A stretch of DNA of 64,000 nt, from contig CBDBBO010000002.1 of the NCBI GenBank assembly GCA_965203135.1, forward strand, positions 558,001 through 622,000. Direction: 5' to 3'. The stretch is from CATOSD01 sp965203135 (GTDB lineage: Bacteria; Chloroflexota; Dehalococcoidia; Lucifugimonadales; CATOSD01). The position numbers were made by a program, and so were the translations under genes. Positions within the stretch are counted from its first letter, which is position 1. Every line of letters begins with the position of its first letter. A model generated the notes under the pieces. That model worked only from the letters and a program-made list of their open reading frames with translations. It was not told the DNA's origin and did not search any database. Below, piece after piece: positions 1-6,775 of the stretch.

Positions 1-774
1 GGCCGAGCCGGTGATGATGGCGCCGGCGTGGCCCATGCGCTTGCCGGGCGGGGCGCTCTCGCCGACTATGAGGGCGGCGATGGGCTTGGTGAACTCGCTG
101 CTGATGAACTCGGCGGCCTCCTGCTCCTTGGTTCCGCCTATCTCGCCAATCATCACCACGCCGTCGGTGTCGGGGTCGTCCTGGAACTTTTGCAGGATGT
201 CGACGAATGTGGTGCCGCTCACCGGGTCGCCGCCGATGCCCACGCAGGTGGACTGGCCTATGCCCAGCGCGGTCAACTGCCCCACGGCCTCGTAGGTGAG
301 CGTGCCGCTCCTGGACACGACTCCGGTGCGGCCGGGCATGTGGATGTGGCCGGGCATGATGCCCATCTTGAAGTTTTCGCCGGGTGAGATCACGCCCGGG
401 CAGTTGGGGCCGATCAGGGTCACGGGCTTGCCCTGGATGTAACGGACAACCTTTACGGTGTCCATTACGGGTATGCCCTCGGTGATGCAGGCTATGAGGC
501 TGATGCCCGCGTCGACCGCCTCGACGATGGCGTCGGGCGCGAAGGGGGCGGGCACGAATATGAGCGACGTGTCGGCGCCGGTCTCGGCGACCGCCTGCTT
601 CATGGAGTTGAACACGGGCACGGAGTCGGCAAAGATCTCCCCGCCCCTCCCTGGAGTTACGCCGGCCACGAGTTGTGCGCCGTACTCCATGCAGCGCATG
701 GCGTGGTAGCTTCCCTCTCTGCCCGTGATGCCCTGCACCAGCAGGCGGTTGTCCCTGTTTACGAGAATGCTCAT
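1..774 (-). CDS. sucD: Succinyl-CoA synthetase alpha subunit (partial, cut by window edge)
   Basis: The alpha subunit forms succinyl phosphate and carries the phosphohistidine in the reaction succinyl-CoA + NDP/Pi = succinate + CoA + NTP of the TCA cycle. The frame read from the ATG at 774 begins MSILVNRDNRLLVQGITG, the usual CoA-binding Rossmann start, and continues through 'GPNCPGVISP' and 'GIGGDPVSGTTF'. The phosphohistidine motif 'GHAGAIITG' is the last thing before base 1, so about 30-40 C-terminal residues lie outside the window. It follows sucC on the same strand after a 130-bp spacer filled by a palindromic repeat; sucC-sucD order is standard. No frameshift is visible. Identity is secure. 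Confidence 0.95.
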   Translation of the reverse strand, partial: MSILVNRDNRLLVQGITGREGSYHAMRCMEYGAQLVAGVTPGRGGEIFADSVPVFNSMKQAVAETGADTSLIFVPAPFAPDAIVEAVDAGISLIACITEGIPVMDTVKVVRYIQGKPVTLIGPNCPGVISPGENFKMGIMPGHIHMPGRTGVVSRSGTLTYEAVGQLTALGIGQSTCVGIGGDPVSGTTFVDILQKFQDDPDTDGVVMIGEIGGTKEQEAAEFISSEFTKPIAALIVGESAPPGKRMGHAGAIITGSA

Positions 775-824
775 GCGTGTGCCAATTCCCCCATTTGCGG
801 CAACCGCTTTCACCCCCATCCTAA

Positions 825-903
825 CCTTCCCCCTTGATGGGGGAAGGGACAGTTCGGAAGGCTTACTCGCAGTGCCTGCTCCTCTCCCTTGATGGGAGAG
901 GAG
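825..903. repeat. Pair of intergenic palindromes of a dispersed family
   Basis: Two strong hairpins fill the sucC-sucD spacer. The first (825-847) has arms CCTTCCCCC/GGGGGAAGG around TTGAT; the second (879-903) has 10-bp arms CTCCTCTCCC/GGGAGAGGAG around the same TTGAT loop. The 'tttcacccccatcct' lead-in at 809-822 recurs almost unchanged at 6645-6660, and a relative of the second hairpin occurs at 50673-50700, so this is a dispersed extragenic element. No T-tract follows on either strand, so a Rho-independent terminator role is unlikely. Confidence 0.75.
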
Positions 904-904
904 G

Positions 905-2062
905 TTAACGATTCGCCTTTATCGCCTCGGCGGCCTGGTCCAGATCATCGACCAGGATCACGTCGAGGCCCGACTTCGCCAGTATCTCGCGCCCCTCTTC
1001 CGCGTTGGCGCCGAGCATACGGACCACCATCGGGCGCATCGACTCCGGTTCGCGCTCGGCCGTAAGAACGAACCCGCGGGCCGCCACGTCGCAGCGAAGG
1101 ATGCCGCCGAAGATGTTGACGAATACGGTGGCGACGCTGGGGTCTTTCAACACGAGGCTGAGAGATGCGGCGGTCTTCTCCTCGTCCGCGCCGCCTCCGA
1201 TGTCGAGGAAGTTTGCCGGCGACGCGCCCGCCGCGGCGATGACGTCCATGGTGGCCATGGCGAGGCCAGCACCGTTGACGATGCAGCCGATGCTGCCCTC
1301 CAGCTTCACGTAGTTGATGTCGTGCTCGCGCGCCTCGACCTCGAGCGGGGCCTCCTGCTCGACGTCCCGTAGCTCGGCGATTCCGGGGTGGCGGAACAGC
1401 GAGTCGTCGTCCACGTCGAGCTTGGCGTCTACGGCCAGCAGTCGACCGTCTCCGGTGACCACAAGCGGGTTGATCTCGGCCAGCGAGCAGTCGTGCTCCT
1501 CGAAGACCGCGTAGAGGCGCTCGATGAGGGTGCCGGCCTGTCGCACGAGGTTGCCGGGTAGGTTAAGGCCGTATGCGAGGGCGCGGCCCTGGTAGGGCAG
1601 GAATCCCAGCATCGGGTCCACGGGCGCGCGCAGGATGCGCTCCGGCGTCTGCTCGGCGACCTCTTCGATGTCCATGCCGCCGGACTCGCTGGCCATGACA
1701 ACGGTGCCGAGCGCGGCGCCGTCGATGACCATCCCGACGTACAGCTCGCGCTCGACCTCGATGATCTCCTCAACGAGAACCGCACGCACGGGCACACCCC
1801 CGGGGCCGGTCTGAGCGGTGACGAGCTGGGAGCCGAGCATGCCCTCTGCGACGGTGCGGGCCTCCTCGGGCGAGTCCACAAGCTTCACACCACCGGCCCG
1901 GCCGCGCCCGCCCGCGTGCACCTGGGCCTTGAGCACGGCTCTGCCGCCCAGGTCGCGAGCGGCGCCCTCGGCCTCGTCCGGCGTAGTCGCCAGACTGCCC
2001 TTCGGGACGGGCACGCCGCGCTCGGCGAGGATGCGCTTGGCCTGGTATTCGTGAAGTTTCAT
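905..2062 (-). CDS. sucC: Succinyl-CoA synthetase beta subunit
   Basis: The 385-residue ATP-grasp beta subunit binds the nucleotide and succinate and works with SucD. The chosen ATG at 2062 gives MKLHEYQAKRILAERGVPVP, the canonical SucC start; the length matches the family (about 388). Visible landmarks are the ATP-grasp segment 'GGRAVLKAQVHAGGRGRAGG', 'EINPLVVTGDGRLLAVDAK' and the C-terminal CoA-ligase part 'GSIGCIVNGAGLAMATMD' and 'NIFGGILRCD'. The open frame extends upstream to 2296, but that stretch is only tRNA-Ser read in frame. It lies upstream of sucD on the same strand. Confidence 0.96.
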   Translation of the reverse strand: MKLHEYQAKRILAERGVPVPKGSLATTPDEAEGAARDLGGRAVLKAQVHAGGRGRAGGVKLVDSPEEARTVAEGMLGSQLVTAQTGPGGVPVRAVLVEEIIEVERELYVGMVIDGAALGTVVMASESGGMDIEEVAEQTPERILRAPVDPMLGFLPYQGRALAYGLNLPGNLVRQAGTLIERLYAVFEEHDCSLAEINPLVVTGDGRLLAVDAKLDVDDDSLFRHPGIAELRDVEQEAPLEVEAREHDINYVKLEGSIGCIVNGAGLAMATMDVIAAAGASPANFLDIGGGADEEKTAASLSLVLKDPSVATVFVNIFGGILRCDVAARGFVLTAEREPESMRPMVVRMLGANAEEGREILAKSGLDVILVDDLDQAAEAIKANR

Positions 2063-2149
2063 TCGAGCACTCCAGGAAGGCGAGCGGGATGGGCCACTCG
2101 GCGCACGGTTCCGCGCTGTCCCGTTCGCGCCAAGCGGCCCTTGGATTCT

Positions 2150-2238
2150 GGCGGAGGGGATGGGATTCGAACCCATGATCCCTTGCGAGATGCCGGTTTT
2201 CAAGACCAGTGCCTTAAACCGCTCGGCCACCCCTCCGC
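2150..2238 (-). tRNA. tRNA-Ser (anticodon UGA)
   Basis: The minus strand reads GCGGAGGGGTGGCCGAGC, a class II tRNA with a long variable arm. The acceptor stem GCGGAGG pairs with CCTCCGC, the anticodon stem CTGGT/ACCGG encloses the loop CTTGAAA giving anticodon TGA, and the T-arm has GGTTCGAATCC. The 3' CCA is not encoded. The long variable arm between the anticodon stem and T-arm identifies serine. It sits between sucC and an ABC exporter and has its own likely promoter just upstream. Confidence 0.96.
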
Positions 2239-2256
2239 GATCAGGGCTACGCCCCC

Positions 2257-2285
2257 ATTGTAGTGGGTGAGAGGGATGTCGGCAA
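2257..2285 (-). promoter_or_regulatory. Likely sigma-70 promoter of tRNA-Ser
   Basis: On the minus strand TTGCCG (2280-2285) and TACAAT (2257-2262) are separated by exactly 17 bp, placing a start about 10-12 nt before the tRNA 5' end. The -10 is good and the -35 is partial. Called by eye. Confidence 0.5.
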
Positions 2286-2311
2286 GCGGTGCGCACTCCG
2301 GCGCGAGTAGC

Positions 2312-4213
2312 TCAGAGTGTCAGCGCCGGCTCTTCGTAGCGTTGGATGGTGCCGTCGCAAAGCACCAAGCCATCTTCGCAGCGGCACTCGACGCGCCCGC
2401 CCTCGAACTGCTCCTCGTAGAGCCGCGCGTACAGCCCGTGCAGTCGGAGCAACTCCTCGTGGGTGCCCTGCTCCACTATTCTTCCCCGGTCGATGGCGAA
2501 TATCACGTCCGCGGACAGTATCGTCGAGAGGCGATGGGCTATGGCGATGGTGGTCCTGTCTCTCATCAAGGGCTCCAGAGCGGCCTGCACCTGGCGCTCG
2601 CTGGCCGTGTCCAGCGCGGAGGTGGCCTCGTCCAGGATAAGCACGCGCGGGTCGTGAAGGATCACACGTGCTATGGACAGGCGTTGGCGCTCGCCCCCGG
2701 AGAGCCGGTAGCCCCTCTCGCCGACTACGGTATCGTAGCCGTCGGGGAACTCAATGATCCTGTCGTGAATCTGTGCCGCGCGGGCCGCGGTCTCTATCTC
2801 ATCTTGGGTGGCCTCGGGGTTGCCGTAGAGCAGGTTGCCGCGAATGCTCGCGTGGAAGAGGTAGCTCTCCTGGGTCACGTAGCCTGTAAGCCGGGCCAGG
2901 CTGGACAGGCTGATTCCCCTGACGTCGATGCCGTCGATCCGCACCGAACCCTCGGTGGGGTCGTAAAGCCGGGGTATCAGGTACGAGATGGTCGTCTTGC
3001 CCGCGCCGCTCGGTCCCACGAAGGCGGCGAGCTGGCCCGGCTCAATCTGGAAGGTGACCCCGTCCAGCGCCCAGCGCTGGTTCGCCGCGCCGTCATTGCT
3101 GTCGCCGCCGTAGGACAGCCTGACCGAATCGAAGGAGACCCAGCCCCTCACCCGCTCGGGGGCTATATCCACGGCGTCAGATGAGTCCGTGATGTCGGGG
3201 TCGACGTCCAGGTAGCCGAATATGCGCTCGAACAGGGCCAGCGAGGCCTGGAGCTCCACCGACACCTGCAGAAGACTGCCGAGCGGAAAGAACAGCCTCG
3301 ACTGGAGCGTCGTGAAGGCGACGAGAGTGCCGGCGGTGATTCCGCCCGACACGCCCCCGGTGAGCAGATAGCCGGCTATCACATAGATAGCCACCGGAGA
3401 GATGGAGAAGAATATCTGGATGAGGGCAAAGAACGCCTGGCCGGTCATCTGAAGGCGTACCGAAAGGTCGGCCAGCCTCTGGTTCTCGCCATGGAAGCGC
3501 CGCACTTCCTGGTTCTGCCTGCCGAACAGCTTGGCCAGCATGATGCCGGATATGGAAAGGGTCTCCTGCGTCGTCGCGGTCATGTCGGCAGCCGCCTTCT
3601 GGGACTCCGCCGTCACCGCGCGGCGCCGGTCGCCGACCACCTTCGTGACCAGCAGGAACACCGGGGCGGCGCCGACCGCGACCAGCGTGAGCTGCCAGGA
3701 GAGAATGGTCATCGCCGCGAGTGTGCTGATGACTATGACCACGTTGGACAGCACGTTGGATACGGTGTTGGTGACGACGTTCTGCACGCCTCCGACGTCG
3801 TTGGCGATGCGGGACTGGATTTCGCCGGTGCGAGTGGAGGTGAAAAAGCCCAGAGACAGGCTCTGAAGGTGCGCGTAGAGCCTGTCGCGCAGGTCGCGCA
3901 TCACGCGCTGGCCCACCGAATTGGTCATGTAGGTCTGGACTATTCCGAAGCCCCCGGTGACTACCGTGACCGCGGCCATGACGCCGGCCAGCGTCCAGAG
4001 CAGGGCGAGGTCGGGGGAGCCGGACGGCGGGAACAGAGCCGAGTCGAACACCTCGCGTATGAGCAGGGGGTTGACCACACCCAGTCCCGCGGTGACGATG
4101 ATGAGCAGCGCTATGCCGACGACGCTGAGCCAGTAGGGCCTGAAGGACGCCACGGCGCGCCTCACCAACCTCTTTGGTCTATCGGCACCGTCTGTTGGAG
4201 GAGTCTTCGCCAT
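2312..4213 (-). CDS. Type I ABC exporter, fused permease and ATPase
   Basis: A 633-residue half-transporter of the MsbA/multidrug/lipid exporter type that would work as a homodimer in the cytoplasmic membrane. The N-terminal half has six predicted membrane helices, starting 'YWLSVVGIALLIIVTAGLGVVNPLL'. The C-terminal ATPase shows Walker A 'GPSGAGKTT', signature 'LSGGERQRLSIAR', Walker B 'VLILDEATSALD' and H-loop 'AIAHRLSTI'. The start is set at the ATG giving MAKTPPTDGADR; the frame stays open 25 codons further upstream, so a longer product cannot be excluded. It is divergent from nuoE and has no substrate clue in its neighbours, so lipid or drug export is only family inference. Confidence 0.9.
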   Translation of the reverse strand: MAKTPPTDGADRPKRLVRRAVASFRPYWLSVVGIALLIIVTAGLGVVNPLLIREVFDSALFPPSGSPDLALLWTLAGVMAAVTVVTGGFGIVQTYMTNSVGQRVMRDLRDRLYAHLQSLSLGFFTSTRTGEIQSRIANDVGGVQNVVTNTVSNVLSNVVIVISTLAAMTILSWQLTLVAVGAAPVFLLVTKVVGDRRRAVTAESQKAAADMTATTQETLSISGIMLAKLFGRQNQEVRRFHGENQRLADLSVRLQMTGQAFFALIQIFFSISPVAIYVIAGYLLTGGVSGGITAGTLVAFTTLQSRLFFPLGSLLQVSVELQASLALFERIFGYLDVDPDITDSSDAVDIAPERVRGWVSFDSVRLSYGGDSNDGAANQRWALDGVTFQIEPGQLAAFVGPSGAGKTTISYLIPRLYDPTEGSVRIDGIDVRGISLSSLARLTGYVTQESYLFHASIRGNLLYGNPEATQDEIETAARAAQIHDRIIEFPDGYDTVVGERGYRLSGGERQRLSIARVILHDPRVLILDEATSALDTASERQVQAALEPLMRDRTTIAIAHRLSTILSADVIFAIDRGRIVEQGTHEELLRLHGLYARLYEEQFEGGRVECRCEDGLVLCDGTIQRYEEPALTL

Positions 4214-4320
4214 GTCGTCCGAGTTCCCGGCCTGATTTGCCGCCGCTTGAATCGCGAGGCAATCCGTAAGGGCGTTCGATTCTACCACGCAGCCGTCTAC
4301 GCCATCAACACGGCGTCGGC

Positions 4321-4349
4321 TTGCGCCGCAACACGTTAGGGCTTATCCT
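4321..4349 (+). promoter_or_regulatory. Possible promoter of the nuoEFG genes
   Basis: TTGCGC (4321-4326) and TATCCT (4344-4349) are spaced 17 bp apart, about 67 bp before the nuoE start, in the intergenic gap divergent from the ABC exporter. Consensus match is moderate; no operator is evident. Confidence 0.4.
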
Positions 4350-4415
4350 GTTACGGAACCGGCCGGGCAGCGAGCCGATGGGCACGCGGATGAGGACGAA
4401 AGGGAGACGCAGCCG

Positions 4416-4901
4416 TTGGATTTGGACCAGGATGGCGGGCAACTGAGGGAGCGCATACGCTCTGCGGTGTCGTCTCAGACTCAGACGACGGTAACCGTGC
4501 TATCCTGCCTGCTGGCCGTCCAGGACGAAGTCGGCTACCTGCCCGACGAGGCGCTGGAAGAAGTTGCCTCGCGCATGGACACGACCGTAAACGAAGTGTG
4601 GGGCGTGGCCAGCTTCTACACCAACTTTCGATTCACTCCCCCTGGCGACCGCGTGGTAGAGGTGTGCTGGGGCCCTACGTGTCACCTGCTTGGCGCCCCC
4701 CATATACTCAGAGCCATAATGGATGAACTGGGCCTGGAGGATGAGGGTGAGACGGAGGGCAACCGGACCAGCCTCAAGTACAACACCTGCCTGGGCGCCT
4801 GTTCGCAGGCGCCGGTGCTGATGGTGGACCACGAGCTGGTAGGCCGGCTGACCGTCGACAAGGCCCTCGCCCGCGTCTCAGAGGCGAGAGACGGGGCCTA
4901 G
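4416..4901 (+). CDS. nuoE: NADH-quinone oxidoreductase subunit E (24 kDa [2Fe-2S] protein)
   Basis: A 161-residue thioredoxin-like [2Fe-2S] subunit that accepts electrons next to the NADH-oxidising NuoF. The four cluster ligands are visible as C84-x4-C89 ('CWGPTC') and C125-x3-C129 ('CLGAC'). The helical N-terminus with 'VQDEVGYLPDEALEEVA' is typical of NuoE/HydC/HoxE. The start is TTG at 4416, supported by the purine run AAAGGGAGACG about 8 nt upstream; no in-frame ATG suits. It is followed 12 bp later by nuoF, then nuoG, forming one transcription unit. The set could belong to complex I, a soluble NADH dehydrogenase or a bifurcating enzyme. Confidence 0.93.
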   Translation: MDLDQDGGQLRERIRSAVSSQTQTTVTVLSCLLAVQDEVGYLPDEALEEVASRMDTTVNEVWGVASFYTNFRFTPPGDRVVEVCWGPTCHLLGAPHILRAIMDELGLEDEGETEGNRTSLKYNTCLGACSQAPVLMVDHELVGRLTVDKALARVSEARDGA

Positions 4902-4913
4902 AGGACGTTTCCC

Positions 4914-6662
4914 ATGCCCGATCTGCACGAGCTGAAAGCGGAGGCCGACCGGCGCTGGGGCGACCTGGTGAACGGGTCGAAGCCGTGGATAAGGGTGGGC
5001 ACCGCGATGTGCGGCCACGCCGCCGGGGCTTACGACACGCTCGGCGCGATACTCGAGACGCTCGAGCGCCTCGATGTGGACGCGGAGGTGGACGAGGTCG
5101 GCTGCCTGGGCATCTGTTACGCCGAGCCGCTGGTGGACGTGACGCTGCCGGGCGGCTCGAGACTGTTCTTCCAGAACGTGGGCCCCGCCGACGTCCCGGC
5201 GATAATCGACGCCTACGTCGCAGAGGGAGAGGTCCCCGGAGACAAGGCGCTGGGCTACCTGGGCGAGTCACCTATACCGGGCGTCCCAGACCTCGCCGAG
5301 TTGCCGGGAATCAAGCTCCAGCAGCGCGTGGCGCTGCGAAATGCCGGCAACATCGCGTTCGACGACATCTACCAGTATCTCGCCAACGACGGCTACAGGG
5401 GCCTGAACAAGGCGCTGTTCGAGATGGAGCCGCCCGACGTCATCAAGGAGATAACCGACTCCGGGCTGCGCGGTAGAGGCGGCGCGGCCTTTCCCACCGG
5501 CATCAAGTGGAGCTTCCTGGTCGGCTCGCCAGGACCGCCAAAGTACATCCTCTGCAACTGCGAGGAGGGCGACCCGGGGGCCTACAACGACAAGGGCATT
5601 CTGGAGAGTGACCCGTTCACGCTCATCGAGGGCATGACCATCGCGGGGTACGCCACCAACTCCACCAACGGTTTCGTGTTCATACGCCACGGCCACGACG
5701 GGCCGATAGATCGCACGCGACGGGCGATAGAGCAGGCCTACGAGCTGGGGTTGCTCGGAGAGAACATCCTGGGGTCGGGCTTCAGCTTCGACATGGAGGT
5801 CGCGCTGACCGGGGAGTCCTACGTTTCGGGCGAGGAGACGGCCCTGATGGACGCCATCGAGGGAAAGCGCGCGCAGCCCAGGCCGAGGCCACCCTTCCCC
5901 GCGGCTTCGGGCGTCTGGGGCAAGCCCAGCAACATCAACAACGTGAAGACGCTCTCGTACGCGCCGGAGATAATCTCCCGCGGAGCCGAATGGTTCTCGT
6001 CCATAGGCGTCAACCGCAGCACGGGAACGGCCATCGCCTGCCTCAACGGCAAGATAAGGTACCCCGGCCTGTACGAGGTTCCCATGGGCATGACATTGGG
6101 CGAGGTGATCAACGACGTCGGCGGCGGCGTGCCCGACGGCAAGAAGCTGAAGCTGCTCCAGACGGGCGGGCCGCTCGGCGGCGTGTTGGGCGCGGGCAGT
6201 CTGGATATTCACATCGACTTCGACGAGATGCGCGCGGCGGGGGCGATCTTCGGCTCGGGCGGCATCATCGTGGCCGACGAGGACACCTGCGCGGTGGATC
6301 TGACGCGCGTGCTGGTGGCGTTCTGCCAGTACGAGTCCTGCGGAAAGTGCTTCCCGTGCCGGCTGGGCATGGAGCACCTGCTGGAGATCGTGGAGCGGAT
6401 CGCACGCTGCGAAAGCCGGCCGGGGGACATGGATCTGATGCGCAAGGTCGGCGCTACAATGGAGGCGGGATCGCTGTGCGGGCACGGCCAACTGGGGTTC
6501 GGACCGATCAGGTCCGCCTTCGCGCACTTCCAAGCGGACTTCAGGGCGCACATAGAGGACGGGCGCTGTCCGACGGGAAGCTGCGGCGCGCCAATGATTT
6601 CGCCTGTCAACACGAGGCCATACGCCTGGGACTACACGCCTGCGATTTCACCCCCATCCTAG
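4914..6662 (+). CDS. nuoF: NADH-quinone oxidoreductase subunit F, HydB-like with N-terminal [2Fe-2S] domain
   Basis: A 582-residue flavoprotein that oxidises NADH at FMN. An N-terminal thioredoxin-like domain (about 25-115; C33, C64, C68, with 'CGHAAGAY' and 'GCLGICYAEPLVDV') is the HydB/HndC type rather than the shorter classic NuoF. Then come the NADH/FMN domain ('GLRGRGGAAFPTG', 'CNCEEGDPGAYND'), an SLBB segment and the C-terminal [4Fe-4S] site 'ESCGKCFPCRLG' plus 'GSLCGHGQ'. The usual C-terminal ferredoxin extension of HydB is absent. The last codons, ending ISPPS, and the stop lie inside a dispersed palindromic repeat, so the natural C-terminus may have been slightly altered. Confidence 0.94.
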   Translation: MPDLHELKAEADRRWGDLVNGSKPWIRVGTAMCGHAAGAYDTLGAILETLERLDVDAEVDEVGCLGICYAEPLVDVTLPGGSRLFFQNVGPADVPAIIDAYVAEGEVPGDKALGYLGESPIPGVPDLAELPGIKLQQRVALRNAGNIAFDDIYQYLANDGYRGLNKALFEMEPPDVIKEITDSGLRGRGGAAFPTGIKWSFLVGSPGPPKYILCNCEEGDPGAYNDKGILESDPFTLIEGMTIAGYATNSTNGFVFIRHGHDGPIDRTRRAIEQAYELGLLGENILGSGFSFDMEVALTGESYVSGEETALMDAIEGKRAQPRPRPPFPAASGVWGKPSNINNVKTLSYAPEIISRGAEWFSSIGVNRSTGTAIACLNGKIRYPGLYEVPMGMTLGEVINDVGGGVPDGKKLKLLQTGGPLGGVLGAGSLDIHIDFDEMRAAGAIFGSGGIIVADEDTCAVDLTRVLVAFCQYESCGKCFPCRLGMEHLLEIVERIARCESRPGDMDLMRKVGATMEAGSLCGHGQLGFGPIRSAFAHFQADFRAHIEDGRCPTGSCGAPMISPVNTRPYAWDYTPAISPPS

Positions 6663-6755
6663 CCTTCCCCCTGCGAGGGGGAAGGGATAGTTGGAAGGAT
6701 TTTCGCGCCAGAGCAGGCGCACGGCGGCCACTGGATTCCCGCTTGCGCGGGAATG
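6645..6755. repeat. Dispersed palindromic repeat between nuoF and nuoG
   Basis: The sequence at 6645-6690 nearly matches that at 809-855, with hairpin CCTTCCCCCT-GCG-AGGGGGAAGG (6663-6685). A second perfect hairpin at 6735-6754 has 8-bp arms ATTCCCGC/GCGGGAAT around TTGC. The first supplies the nuoF stop codon. Together they make up most of the 113-bp nuoF-nuoG spacer. Confidence 0.75.
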
Positions 6756-6775
6756 ACGTATGAGGAAACGCGGCA

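Noticed and set aside
825..903. Rho-independent terminator after sucC
   Set aside because: Hairpins lack T-tracts and recur elsewhere in the same form, so a dispersed palindrome is the better reading.
2063..2296. N-terminal extension of sucC over the tRNA
   Set aside because: It is tRNA-Ser and spacer translated in frame; the family start is MKLHEYQAK at 2062.
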